Below are positions 1 through 8,792 of a stretch of DNA of 37,163 nucleotides, piece after piece. The stretch is from Prevotella sp. UBA2711 (lineage in GTDB: Bacteria > Bacteroidota > Bacteroidia > Bacteroidales > Bacteroidaceae). How positions within the stretch are numbered: the stretch's first letter is position 1; every line of letters begins with the position of its first letter. The DNA lies in NCBI GenBank assembly GCA_002354095.1, contig DEKX01000021.1, positions 1 to 37,163 of the forward strand, in the 5' to 3' direction. The notes below the pieces were generated by a model. The model had not been told where the DNA came from. It worked only from the letters and a program-made list of their open reading frames with translations, and did not search any database. A program made the translations under genes and the position numbers.

Positions 1-23
1 ATTTCTGTGAATTTCTGTGTGAC
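1..23. repeat. 23-bp terminal inverted repeat, left copy
   Basis: These 23 bases are the exact reverse complement of the last 23 bases of the window. The unit ATTTCTGTG occurs twice within it, one base apart. Read in the direction of the HU-like gene, the repeat starts 16 bases after that gene's stop codon. The right copy likewise follows the DUF3987 gene's stop closely and in the same orientation relative to the gene. This is probably a dispersed intergenic repeat at which the contig was broken. Confidence 0.85.
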
Positions 24-39
24 CTGAAAAATTCACTGC

Positions 40-555
40 TTATCCCTCAGCGCTTGGCCCGCTTGCATTGCCACCGCTGTGAGTGTTGCCACCCTCAGCC
101 TCAGGGTCCTCGATGCTGCCATCGTCGGTAGAGGTCACACGCTTCACCTCCTTACCCGTGCGGTCATAGCAGGTAATCTGAATGGCAGTGTCCTTCAACT
201 CCTCCTTCAGGTCAACAGTGGGCGTGAACACGATGCGACGCGTAGAAATCAGCGACGACTTCACATCCTCCAACTTCTCCACCGCCTTGGCGCGCAGTCC
301 GAAGCGCATGGTGCCCAGTCCTGGCAGCGCCACCGAGTGGCCCTCCGTTGCCCATGCCTTGATCACCTCGCCAGCCGCATCCCAGCAGGCCTGCATTACA
401 CCCTTGCTCACACCGCTGCGGAGGGCAGCCTCACGAATCACCTTGTCCTGCGACAGTGCGATGTAGAGTTCAGGACTCATCACGTAGCGATACTTGCCCG
501 GGTCGTCCTTTGAAAATTTGATCAGTTTCTCAACAGCTTTTACTTTCAGTGCCAT
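40..555 (-). CDS. HU-family DNA-binding protein (HU-HIG type)
   Basis: This 171-aa protein looks like the Bacteroidetes HU-related family: an HU-like fold (about residues 1-115), an Ig-like extension (about 110-145) and a Gly/Ser-rich flexible tail ending GNASGPSAEG. It is expected to bind and bend DNA in the nucleoid. The N-terminus (MALKVKAVEKLIKF) and the segment ALPGLGTMRFG fit that family. ATG at 555 is the only good start. A TACTTTTG -7 box lies 166 bases upstream on the same strand. In Bacteroides relatives such proteins sit with VirE/DUF3987, smalltalk and amidase genes, and those types occur at the other end of this window, so it probably belongs to the same kind of module. Family assignment is firm; the specific role is unknown. 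Confidence 0.88.
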   Translation of the reverse strand: MALKVKAVEKLIKFSKDDPGKYRYVMSPELYIALSQDKVIREAALRSGVSKGVMQACWDAAGEVIKAWATEGHSVALPGLGTMRFGLRAKAVEKLEDVKSSLISTRRIVFTPTVDLKEELKDTAIQITCYDRTGKEVKRVTSTDDGSIEDPEAEGGNTHSGGNASGPSAEG

Positions 556-720
556 AATTGTAATAAATTTTTAAGGTTAATGAAAAATTGTTTGTTACTC
601 ACGTTTTGTCGAAAATCGAGGCTCCGTTTTTGCTGGCAGGCGAGGTGGATTTTTCTGGTAGGCCTACAAAATAATTTTCCCTCGCCAAGCGGCATCCGCT
701 TTCTCTCTCATTTGACATTG

Positions 721-728
721 CAAAAGTA
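721..728 (-). promoter_or_regulatory. promoter -7 box for the HU-like gene
   Basis: On the minus strand this reads TACTTTTG, a match to the Bacteroidetes TAnnTTTG box. It faces the HU-like gene and would give a leader of about 160 nt. I see no convincing -33 box at the usual spacing. Confidence 0.55.
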
Positions 729-800
729 CGAAATTTTCAAATGCAAAACAAGTGTTTTCGATTTTTTCTTGATTTTATTTCAAATGTTAAAATCGCGCCT

Positions 801-828
801 GTAATGTACCAATGTACCAAAGTACCAT
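801..828 (+). repeat. 8-bp iteron-like array A1 (three TGTACCAA-type units)
   Basis: Three consecutive 8-bp units, TGTACCAA, TGTACCAA and AGTACCAT, occupy 805-828. The left flank CTGTAATGTACCAA is shared with array A3 after the primase-helicase gene, where its TAA is that gene's stop codon. With A2 it forms an inverted pair around an AT-only tract. The arrangement resembles iterons of replication origins or a multi-site operator; no binding protein is known. Confidence 0.85.
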
Positions 829-858
829 TACGCAAATCGATATTGCACCATTGTAGGT

Positions 859-904
859 TATATATTAATTATATATTTATATTATATTATAATATAATAT
901 AAAT
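859..904. other. AT-only tract between arrays A1 and A2
   Basis: About 46 bases consist only of A and T and are rich in TATA/ATAT palindromes. The tract sits inside the 178-bp block bounded by the inverted arrays. A block of the same size and design lies upstream of the DUF3987 gene near 35.7 kb. It could be a DNA-unwinding element. The rest of 556-1110 has no credible gene. Confidence 0.7.
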
Positions 905-950
905 CAAAATAGGGTATTTCCCCAGTTACTTTTGACAATCAAAAATCCAA

Positions 951-977
951 ATGGTACATTGGTACTTTGGTACAATA
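951..977 (-). repeat. 8-bp iteron-like array A2 (inverted copy)
   Basis: On the minus strand this contains the units TGTACCAA, AGTACCAA and TGTACCAT. A 27-bp stretch is identical, in inverted orientation, to array A3 at 12958-12984. A2 and A3 therefore enclose the whole restriction operon and the primase-helicase gene as a 12-kb segment with inverted ends. Confidence 0.85.
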
Positions 978-1079
978 TGATATTTATACAAACGACCTGA
1001 TTCGCAACCCCAAAAGGAGCTTAATATTAAATTTTTCATAAATTACGACTATGATTACTATATTCTCCAAAAGATTTCG

Positions 1080-1087
1080 TAATTTTG
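1080..1087 (+). promoter_or_regulatory. promoter -7 box of the restriction/Fic operon
   Basis: TAATTTTG fits TAnnTTTG exactly. Transcription would start near 1094, about 17 bases before the ATG at 1111 and downstream of the ATG at 1051. This is why the start at 1111 is preferred for the first gene. No clear -33 box is visible. Confidence 0.5.
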
Positions 1088-1110
1088 TAGCCACTAATAA
1101 TAGAGAATTT

Positions 1111-2346
1111 ATGCAGACGAAGTGGAACCAATTCGTATATCTACTATGCGAAGCAAAAAAGAAGAATGTTGAGGAGAGTGAATATCATGCCTTGATAGAG
1201 CAGCAGTTGCAGTTGCTGGGGTGGTTCCTGTTTAATGGAGAAATCTGTCACAAGCCCTCAGTACATATTGGCAACAACAACCATATTCAGCCCGACATTC
1301 TGATTAAGAAGGATGGCGAAGAGGAATTTGTGATTGAAGTCAAACGTCCTTCTCATAAACTCGTAAAGAAGGATATTGAGCAGTTACAGTCATATATGCG
1401 TCAGTTGAAACTCAGTGTCGGCATTTATATAGGTGAACATATTGAGGTGTTCTACGACATGGCTGGTCGCAAAGATGCCGTGTCTGTACTAAGAATTCCT
1501 TTGGAGCTAAACAATAGCGAGGGTGCTCTTTTTATAGACCAATTTTCAAAGGACGGATATGACAGAGCGCGTGTTTTGTCTTTTTGTAAACAGAGAATTG
1601 ACGAGATACAACATCAGGCTGAACTTAATAAGTTAAGAGATGATATCATTGCCCACCCTAAGTCGCGTATAGACGTGGCGATGCTTTTTTATCTTACTGC
1701 GTGGCATAAAGACCAATTCTCTGAGGAAGAATTGACAAAGATGTTACGTGACATAGATTTTACTGCTACATTAAAAGGTGTAGACGTACCTTACAACTCC
1801 ATTTCTGTTAATGCAAAGCCATCGAATCCTTTACGACATTATAATGGTAACGTCTGGCTGATTTGCTACGATTCGAAGTTTTTCAAGGTAGAAGACTGCT
1901 TTAAGAAATACGGCCAGATATATTGGACTCACAAGCCTGGGGTGCAGAATGTGCAAAAAGGCGACATTGCCTATCTCTATGCTGCGCGTCCTGAGAGTGC
2001 CGTACGATTTAAAGTCGAGGTGGTGGCAAGTCATCTGCCCTATTCGAAAAAAATGGATGTGGAAGATGAGTTTGTTGTTTCAGGAAGCAGCAATAGTGTT
2101 GATAAAAGCAAGACATACTTTCTGGTGCGCCCCATCGCAGAGACTCACAGCCCAGCACTTAAACATGCTGTCTTGATGAGCGAGGGGCTGATGGGCAAGC
2201 GTCCATCTACCACGAAACTTTCAAAGGAGGCTTTCAAACCTCTGAAGGAGTACATTGAGCAGCATTTTGATGACGCTGCTCCAGCAGAAGGGTCAAGTGC
2301 ACCTCAACAGAAAGCGAAGCCTAAGAAACAGGAAAAACAAAAGTAA
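1111..2346 (+). CDS. HsdR_N-like nuclease domain fused to EVE-like domain
   Basis: The 411-aa product starts MQTKWNQFVYLL. Residues about 1-130 resemble the type I restriction HsdR N-terminal / PD-(D/E)xK nuclease fold: QPDILI (P61-D62), then VIEVK (E76, K78). Residues about 245-390 (NVWLICYDSKFF, then VQNVQKGDIAYLY) resemble an EVE/PUA-like domain, a fold that reads modified bases in several modification-dependent restriction proteins. The C-terminus is a Lys/Gln-rich tail. An upstream ATG at 1051 would add 20 residues but precedes the likely transcription start. It is the first gene of a six-gene operon, 12 bases before the type III methylase. The nuclease fold is well supported and the EVE call is moderate; a type IV-like role is inference. 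Confidence 0.75.
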   Translation: MQTKWNQFVYLLCEAKKKNVEESEYHALIEQQLQLLGWFLFNGEICHKPSVHIGNNNHIQPDILIKKDGEEEFVIEVKRPSHKLVKKDIEQLQSYMRQLKLSVGIYIGEHIEVFYDMAGRKDAVSVLRIPLELNNSEGALFIDQFSKDGYDRARVLSFCKQRIDEIQHQAELNKLRDDIIAHPKSRIDVAMLFYLTAWHKDQFSEEELTKMLRDIDFTATLKGVDVPYNSISVNAKPSNPLRHYNGNVWLICYDSKFFKVEDCFKKYGQIYWTHKPGVQNVQKGDIAYLYAARPESAVRFKVEVVASHLPYSKKMDVEDEFVVSGSSNSVDKSKTYFLVRPIAETHSPALKHAVLMSEGLMGKRPSTTKLSKEAFKPLKEYIEQHFDDAAPAEGSSAPQQKAKPKKQEKQK

Positions 2347-2358
2347 GAGAAAGAAATT

Positions 2359-4308
2359 ATGCCAGTTTTAAATTGGATAGGAAAGGATAGTGTGGTGACG
2401 TACCACTCGAAGGTGCCCTTTCGTACGTTGAGCCTGACGTATGGCTATACGGCAGAGCATAGACGTGAGGAAGGATTGTCGAGTGAAAGCGGCAACATGA
2501 TAGTTTTTGGCGACAACTTGCTTAGTTTGAAAGCGCTGTTGCCACGGCTGGAAGGACAGGTGAAATGCATATACAACGATCCTCCATACAACACAGGCGA
2601 GAAGTGGACGTATGCTGATGACTGCAACGACCCACGTACTCGCGATTGGATAAATAAAGTTGTTGGCAAGCAGGGTGAAGACCTAAGCCGTCACGACAAG
2701 TGGCTCTGCATGATGTATCCACGTTTGGTGCTGATGCGCAGAATGCTACGCCCTGATGGTGTGATATTCATTTCGTGCGATGATAATGAGCAGGCTTCAC
2801 TTCGCCTGATGATGAATGAGATTTTTGGCGAGGATTGCTTTGTAAGTAATGTTATCTGGCAGAAAGTGTATTCACCTCGTAATGATAGCAAGGGAATACC
2901 TACAGCAACTGACCACATTGTAGCCTATAGCAAAAAACCAGGCTGGAACCCTTTCAAACTCGAAAGAACAGAAGGGATGAATGCCAGATACGGCAATCCT
3001 GATAACGATGTGGATTATTGGACGAGCGATAATCCATTTGCACCTAATGCTCTTACTCACCAAGGAATGGTGTATGCAATTCAACATCCTTTTACAGGAG
3101 AATTTATTTATCCTGTGGTAAGCAATTGTTGGCGTTATGAACAAGGTGACATGCTTGACATCATGAATGGTTGGTGTGATTATGAACTGCGTGATTTGAA
3201 TGATGCGGAAGAACGTGCTCGTGTATGTGGAATATCTGCCAATGAAGTGCGACCTAACGTCATGGGTATCGTATTGAAAGAAGATATTGAAACCAGTAGG
3301 AAGAAAGCACAAGCAGTATATGATAGAGGTCAGTGGCCCAAGTACTATTTTACAAGTAATGGAATGGGCGGTATTCGTAGAAAGACCTATCTTGGTGATG
3401 TAGAAGGTAGAGTAACTACCAATCTTTGGCCGTACACTGAGGTTGACAGTACTGATGGTGCTAAGAAAGAATTAAAGGAAATATTCGAAGGCTCGATCCC
3501 CTTTGATACACCTAAGCCCACACTCTTAATAGACCGCATTCTCGAAATAGCCGTTGAACCAGGTGACATCGTGATGGATTGCTTCGCAGGCAGCGGTACA
3601 ACGGCCCATTCTGTCCTAAAAGCTAATGCTGCAGATGGTGGCGATAGAAAGTTTGTGCTTTTGGAACAAGACGAAGAAATCGTGAAGACCACTCAGACAA
3701 GAGTACAACGCGCAATTAGTGGCTATAAGTTTACTGGCAACAAGACAGAACGCCTCTATGAAAAGAAACTGAATGCCAACACCTTGAAGCGTATCAATGA
3801 GTACTACACTGACGCGAAAAACGTATATGAGCAAGCCAAGGCATCTGGCAAATATACTGACGTGCACCAGCCAACGGTGAAAGACAATAATCTGGTTGTA
3901 GAAGCAGAGAAATTCTATGATGGCCATCGTGATGGTTTGGGTGGTGCTTTCGACATGATGGAGCTTAGCGTTCCCCTATTTGTTGAGGGAACACACTATC
4001 TGAACGAAGAAGTTGGAGAAACGGAGTTGCGACGCTATGTTTACTACACAGAGACCCATCTTCCTCTCACACAAATGCGCTCAGAAGATTACCCATACTG
4101 GCTCGATGACAATCAAGGAGCTGGTTATTACTTCTATTACGAACCCAACAGCCTGACAACTTTTTCAAGAGAGACGCTGTATATTCTAAAGGGTCGTATG
4201 CCAAATGGAATTGTTGTTTATGCAGACATCTGTGAATTCGCAGACGAAGAGCTTCAAACAATGGGTATCACCTTCCGTCAGATACCCAGAGACATTCGTA
4301 AATTCTAA
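2359..4308 (+). CDS. mod: type III restriction-modification DNA methyltransferase (Mod)
   Basis: This 649-aa protein is an N6-adenine methyltransferase of the beta class: catalytic motif DPPYNTG at residues 74-80 comes before the SAM-binding motif CFAGSGTT near 408-415. The long segment between them and the C-terminal part (about 450-649) fit a type III Mod subunit, where target recognition resides. Mod methylates one strand of an asymmetric site and, with Res, forms the restriction complex. ATG at 2359 follows the upstream gene by 12 bases, and res begins 8 bases after the stop. I see no simple-sequence tract that would make it phase-variable. Confidence 0.93.
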   Translation: MPVLNWIGKDSVVTYHSKVPFRTLSLTYGYTAEHRREEGLSSESGNMIVFGDNLLSLKALLPRLEGQVKCIYNDPPYNTGEKWTYADDCNDPRTRDWINKVVGKQGEDLSRHDKWLCMMYPRLVLMRRMLRPDGVIFISCDDNEQASLRLMMNEIFGEDCFVSNVIWQKVYSPRNDSKGIPTATDHIVAYSKKPGWNPFKLERTEGMNARYGNPDNDVDYWTSDNPFAPNALTHQGMVYAIQHPFTGEFIYPVVSNCWRYEQGDMLDIMNGWCDYELRDLNDAEERARVCGISANEVRPNVMGIVLKEDIETSRKKAQAVYDRGQWPKYYFTSNGMGGIRRKTYLGDVEGRVTTNLWPYTEVDSTDGAKKELKEIFEGSIPFDTPKPTLLIDRILEIAVEPGDIVMDCFAGSGTTAHSVLKANAADGGDRKFVLLEQDEEIVKTTQTRVQRAISGYKFTGNKTERLYEKKLNANTLKRINEYYTDAKNVYEQAKASGKYTDVHQPTVKDNNLVVEAEKFYDGHRDGLGGAFDMMELSVPLFVEGTHYLNEEVGETELRRYVYYTETHLPLTQMRSEDYPYWLDDNQGAGYYFYYEPNSLTTFSRETLYILKGRMPNGIVVYADICEFADEELQTMGITFRQIPRDIRKF

Positions 4309-4316
4309 ATTTCCTA

Positions 4317-6956
4317 ATGATGAGACAGATAAAACCAAAGATATATCAAGAAGAGGTGTTAGGCGACCTGAAAAACTATATGTATCAGCTCAGGGAGTCG
4401 GATAATCTTCGTAAGGCATTCCAGAACCATTGGCTTAGCAAGAATCTCGATCCTGACACTAAGAACGAAAAGTGGATGCATAAATACAACAATACGGCAG
4501 CACCTGGCATCCCCAACGTGACGCTGAAAGTACCTACGGCAGGCGGCAAGACGTATATTGCAGCATTGTCTCTACCTATTATCTTTGACTATCTGCCAGA
4601 AGAACAGCCCAAGGTGGTTGCTTGGTTTGTACCCAGCGACTCCATTAGGGAGCAAACACTTCGTAATCTTCAGACGCCAGGCCATCCCTATCATTCTGCA
4701 CTCCAAAAAATGGGGCGCACGGTGATGGTGGCAGATAAGGAGCAGGCATTGATGGGGACAAACTTATCTCCAGCTGAGGTTGAAGAACAACTGACGGTAC
4801 TCGTATTGTCTGCACAGAGTTTTGCTACTAAGAAAGGTGATGACCTTCGCTCATGGCGACAGAATGCAGCATTTGCTCAATGGGATAACCACTATCATTA
4901 TTCTACTGAGGAAAGAATTGAAGGTGCTGACGAGCTGAGCCTGATACAATGGTTGGCTTGGCAGCATCCTGTTTGCATTGTGGATGAGAGTCACAACTTT
5001 GGCTCCGAGATGCGTACAGAAATGCTGCGTATGCTGAATCCATCCATTATCTTGAATCTTACTGCTACGCCCAAGCCTGAGAGTAATATCATCAGCTTTG
5101 TAGATGCTGGAAAATTGAAGAAAGAATCGATGGTGAAACTGCCTGTGGTACTCTATAACATGGAGAGTACTGAGGATGTAATCATCAATGCCAAGCGTCT
5201 GCAAGAAAGTCTGGAACGTCACGCCAAGCAATATAGGAATCAGAGCGGCTATTACATCAGGCCTATCGTACTGCTGCAAGTTGAGCCAAGAACAGGCAAG
5301 GAAGATGCAAATTTCCAACTTGTGAAGCAAGCCCTGCTAAAGATTGGCATACCTGAAGAGCAGGTGAAACTGAAACTTGCAGATCCATATAACGAATTAA
5401 AAGGAGTGGATTTAATGGCACCAGACTGTCCTGTCAGATATATCATCACGGTGAATGCCTTGAAGGAGGGCTGGGACTGTCCTTTTGCCTACATATTGGC
5501 GGCATTGTCGAACCGTACATCTCCAATAGATGTTGAGCAGGTGTTGGGTCGTATTCTTCGTCAGCCCAATGCTACAAGGACAAAAGACCCGCTGCTGGAT
5601 GAATGTTATGTACTGACAGCAAAGCAGGATTTCTATGCAGCAGCAGAGGCCGTCATTCATTCTTTGGTTCGTTCAGGATATAGCCGTCGCGACTATCGTG
5701 AGGCGCAAACAGATTTATATCAAAACGAAACGCCATCCGTAGCCAATGAGCCTTCGACAGAACCTATACAGACAACTATTTGGGAAGAGCCAGGTGGTGA
5801 ACTCAAATTAGACTTGGATAAGGTAGCTGAAAAAGAGAAGGAACTCTATACAGATATTGATACTCTGGAACAAAGGGCTATAGAAGTAAGCCAACAATAT
5901 GAGGAAGAAATAAATCAGTCCCCTCAAAACGAAATAACGCCTATGGTTGAGAATTATCCTATGCGGAAAGATGTGAGAGAAGTGGCCCAGTCCATTCGCA
6001 TCCCTCTGTTCTCCGTCGAGAATCAGACCGTAAACGACTTCTGTCCTGAACCTCATATTCTGTTGACAAAGGAGACGCTGAATAAGGACTTCAAGTTGCT
6101 GAATGAGAATTATAAGGTCAAACTTATAGATTCGCAATCAGGAGTAACCAGTATTGACCTGATGGATAGTGGCGATGGGCAATACACGCCTAAGCGCACA
6201 CCTGTAAACAAGGCTGTGCTGAATAGTTTGCGCCAGACTTTTGCTGTATTCTCTGACGATATGAAACGTAGGGAATTGACTAAAGTCATCGTTGACAATC
6301 TTCGCTACAATAGCATACCTCACCAAGATCTGATAACCTACGTTAACAGGGTTCTGGAAGATTATAATGGCGAGCAATTGTCTGACTTCTACATGACAGT
6401 CAAAAATACGGCAAAGGCATTCAAACTTAAGATAGATGATGCACTCGAATTGCATCGTTTGTCGAACTTGAAAAAGTGGCTTGCTTCACGATATGTGCAG
6501 ATGAATTGCTACTATGAATTTCCACATACTCAGAGCGTAGCGAAGCCTTGGCAAAGTGTGGACTGCTCTTTGTATATAGCAGAAGAGAAACCCAGCGACT
6601 TCGAGGAAAGAATCATCAACAAGATAGCGCAGGAGGAAAACGTACATTTCTGGCATCGTAATCCTGAGGGACGTAAGAATACGCTTACCCTGAATGGCTT
6701 TCTCTATCATCAGCCCGACTTCGTTGTTGTGCTGAGGAGTGGCGATGTAATGCTATTGGAAACCAAGGGTGAAGCATATCTCAACGAGGATAGCAAACGT
6801 AAAATGGAACTTGGTGAGCTGTGGGAGAAATATGCCAACATGAATGGTGGTGGAAAATTCCACTATTATATGGTGTTTGAAGAAGAGCATGATGATTACG
6901 AAAAAGCTCTGAGTGTTGCAGAAATAATAGATCTTATCCGTCAATTTAAACAGTAA
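4317..6956 (+). CDS. res: type III restriction endonuclease (Res)
   Basis: This 879-aa protein has the expected domain order. A superfamily 2 helicase/translocase core shows Walker A PTAGGKT (residues 73-79), Walker B DESH (about 223-226), LTATP (about 246-250) and VNALKEGWDCPFAY followed by QVLGRILRQP near 380-420. The C-terminal nuclease has HQPDFVVV near 800 and LLETKG near 812, a PD-(D/E)xK pattern. It cleaves DNA after ATP-dependent communication between unmethylated sites and needs Mod for recognition. It starts MM, so 4317 or 4320 is possible. Length and motifs look intact. Composition is more AT-rich than the chromosomal genes further right, which suits horizontal acquisition. Confidence 0.93.
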   Translation: MMRQIKPKIYQEEVLGDLKNYMYQLRESDNLRKAFQNHWLSKNLDPDTKNEKWMHKYNNTAAPGIPNVTLKVPTAGGKTYIAALSLPIIFDYLPEEQPKVVAWFVPSDSIREQTLRNLQTPGHPYHSALQKMGRTVMVADKEQALMGTNLSPAEVEEQLTVLVLSAQSFATKKGDDLRSWRQNAAFAQWDNHYHYSTEERIEGADELSLIQWLAWQHPVCIVDESHNFGSEMRTEMLRMLNPSIILNLTATPKPESNIISFVDAGKLKKESMVKLPVVLYNMESTEDVIINAKRLQESLERHAKQYRNQSGYYIRPIVLLQVEPRTGKEDANFQLVKQALLKIGIPEEQVKLKLADPYNELKGVDLMAPDCPVRYIITVNALKEGWDCPFAYILAALSNRTSPIDVEQVLGRILRQPNATRTKDPLLDECYVLTAKQDFYAAAEAVIHSLVRSGYSRRDYREAQTDLYQNETPSVANEPSTEPIQTTIWEEPGGELKLDLDKVAEKEKELYTDIDTLEQRAIEVSQQYEEEINQSPQNEITPMVENYPMRKDVREVAQSIRIPLFSVENQTVNDFCPEPHILLTKETLNKDFKLLNENYKVKLIDSQSGVTSIDLMDSGDGQYTPKRTPVNKAVLNSLRQTFAVFSDDMKRRELTKVIVDNLRYNSIPHQDLITYVNRVLEDYNGEQLSDFYMTVKNTAKAFKLKIDDALELHRLSNLKKWLASRYVQMNCYYEFPHTQSVAKPWQSVDCSLYIAEEKPSDFEERIINKIAQEENVHFWHRNPEGRKNTLTLNGFLYHQPDFVVVLRSGDVMLLETKGEAYLNEDSKRKMELGELWEKYANMNGGGKFHYYMVFEEEHDDYEKALSVAEIIDLIRQFKQ

Positions 6957-6965
6957 TCACTGCCT

Positions 6966-7721
6966 ATGATTATAGCCAAGGCCCTTCATTACATGACCTC
7001 AGAGGAAGCATCAAAGCTGAACTGGAAGCGTATTACACACGATTTCATGGAAGCTTCTATTGATGCCCTTATCGACATGCAGAACAATAGACAAGATAAG
7101 TTGTTAGTCTGCGACATGATTTTGATTGCATTGAAGAACGACAACCAAAAGCACATTCATGAAGATGAAATAGAGAACAAACTGCAGTTTATCCGAAAGA
7201 CGATAGAGAATGGCGTGTATTCTCCTTATAGGGAGATTGAACGTCTGATAAAAGAGAATGACGTTAAGGATAAAAAGATTTCAGATTTGCTTTCTCAATT
7301 GAATGTGGCAAAGGATGAGGGAGACGAGCTCAGGGAAGCAGACCTGATTACTAAGATTGTCGAACATTCTGTGAAACTTGGTGTGGAGGTGGCTAAGAAT
7401 GTTGAGCTTGTCCTTGGCAGGATATACAGAGGAACAACTAAGTTTGCCGAACACTTCAAGTGGTTGGAGGATTATATTGCTAACACTGCATCTTCTGGAG
7501 AAATATTGAAGGCTATAGCAGAACTGAATGAGACGCTGAAGAAAGCAGCAAACAAGCCTATGACTCAGTACATCTATGGCGACAAGAATGAGTTCAAGGA
7601 GGGGGCGAAGATGCTGAAACTGACGACGCCTGACGGTGCCGACCCTGCGGAGATTGCCATGCGGATAGCGGAACAGCAGAAACAGATAGAGAAGATGAAC
7701 GGTAATGAAATGAATAGTTAA
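6966..7721 (+). CDS. unknown helical protein in the restriction operon
   Basis: I do not recognise this 251-aa protein. It is charged and probably mostly alpha-helical, with likely coiled-coil stretches near residues 85-115 (RLIKENDVKDKKISDLLSQL) and 225-250. There is no signal peptide, membrane segment or catalytic motif. It lies 9 bases after res and 12 before the Fic gene, on the same strand and with similar composition, so it is very probably co-transcribed. A regulatory or adaptor role in the restriction/Fic unit is possible but unproved. Confidence 0.8.
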   Translation: MIIAKALHYMTSEEASKLNWKRITHDFMEASIDALIDMQNNRQDKLLVCDMILIALKNDNQKHIHEDEIENKLQFIRKTIENGVYSPYREIERLIKENDVKDKKISDLLSQLNVAKDEGDELREADLITKIVEHSVKLGVEVAKNVELVLGRIYRGTTKFAEHFKWLEDYIANTASSGEILKAIAELNETLKKAANKPMTQYIYGDKNEFKEGAKMLKLTTPDGADPAEIAMRIAEQQKQIEKMNGNEMNS

Positions 7722-7733
7722 TACGTTTTGATT

Positions 7734-8783
7734 ATGACGCAAGAGAATAAGGACATATTGTTACGTTTGCTGCAACAGCATCAGGAGCTTGGAATATCGG
7801 ATCAGATAGACTTCGAGAAGTTCTATCTGTACTCTATCATTACGCACTCTACGGCCATTGAGGGATCAACAGTGACGGAGGTGGAGGCGCAACTGCTGTT
7901 TGACGAAGGCATCACCAGCAGTAAGCGCACGATGATGGAACAGATGATGAACCTCGACCTGAAAGTGGCCTACGACTATGGGCGGAAATGGATTTGCAAG
8001 CATGAGCCTATCACAGTGGACTGGCTTATACTGCTGGCATCGAAGGTGATGGCTCGGACGGGTAGTGAGTACCATTCAATAGGCGGTGATTTCTCTGCCG
8101 CAAAGGGTGAACTGCGCAAACTGAACGTGACGGCAGGTATGGGCGGCAAGTCGTATATGTCGTATCAGAAGGTGCCGGCGCGTCTGGCTACATTCTGCGA
8201 AGAACTTAATCATCGACGCAGAACAATAGATGCAGCTGATGTCGCATCGGTTTATGAACTCAGTTTCTGGGCTCACTATGAGTTGGTGACTATTCACCCT
8301 TGGGCCGACGGCAACGGACGTACCTGCCGATTGCTGATGAACCTATTGCAATGGGAGTTTAGCGTGCTGCCTACAAAAGTGCTGAAGGAAGACAAGACTG
8401 AATACATTCAGGCATTGATAGATACTCGCGAGCGTGAGGATGTTAATATCTTCATCGACTGCATGACCAAGTTGCATTGTCAGCACCTGCAAACTGATAT
8501 CGACCAGTTTCTTGTATCATCGACAGAGAAAGTGGTCGATAAACAGCAAATTAAGGTAGAAATAGTTGATAAATGGTCGATAAAACCGTCTTTGGCGGAG
8601 AAACTGGCCGATATTCTGGAATTTGCGGCCGATAAGGATGAGTTTACGACGGAGAACATCGTCAGGCAGTTTGGCTTCAATCTCACAACAGCGAAGCGTT
8701 ATCTGCGCCAGCTCACAGAGTTTGGTTATTTGGAGGCACTGGGCGGCAATAAGAACAGAACTTACAGGAAAAGAAGATGTTGA
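7734..8783 (+). CDS. Fic-family protein (probable AMPylase)
   Basis: This 349-aa Fic/DOC protein has the active-site motif HPWADGNGRTCR at residues 188-199, matching HxFx(D/E)GNGRxxR with Trp at the third position. The N-terminal STAIEG (39-44) fits the inhibitory (S/T)xxxE(G/N) helix, so this should be a self-restrained class II-type enzyme. The last 80 or so residues look like a winged helix (FTTENIVRQFGFNLTTAKRY). Fic proteins usually transfer AMP to a target protein hydroxyl; the target here is unknown. I chose ATG at 7734; an in-frame TTG at 7728 is less likely. Its place inside a restriction operon suggests a defence or regulatory role. Confidence 0.9.
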   Translation: MTQENKDILLRLLQQHQELGISDQIDFEKFYLYSIITHSTAIEGSTVTEVEAQLLFDEGITSSKRTMMEQMMNLDLKVAYDYGRKWICKHEPITVDWLILLASKVMARTGSEYHSIGGDFSAAKGELRKLNVTAGMGGKSYMSYQKVPARLATFCEELNHRRRTIDAADVASVYELSFWAHYELVTIHPWADGNGRTCRLLMNLLQWEFSVLPTKVLKEDKTEYIQALIDTREREDVNIFIDCMTKLHCQHLQTDIDQFLVSSTEKVVDKQQIKVEIVDKWSIKPSLAEKLADILEFAADKDEFTTENIVRQFGFNLTTAKRYLRQLTEFGYLEALGGNKNRTYRKRRC

Positions 8784-8792
8784 TGAAAGACG

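Noticed and set aside
580..804. 74-codon plus-strand frame ending at array A1
   Set aside because: It runs across the minus-strand HU promoter, has no family resemblance and an unlikely Phe/Leu/Cys-rich composition. The shared CTGTAA with the helicase gene end is better seen as part of the repeat.
801..978. CRISPR-like reading of the short arrays
   Set aside because: Units are 8 bp, contiguous and only three per array, with no spacers or cas genes.
1051..1110. Upstream start for the nuclease/EVE gene
   Set aside because: The TAATTTTG box at 1080-1087 lies between the two ATGs, so the transcript probably begins after 1051.
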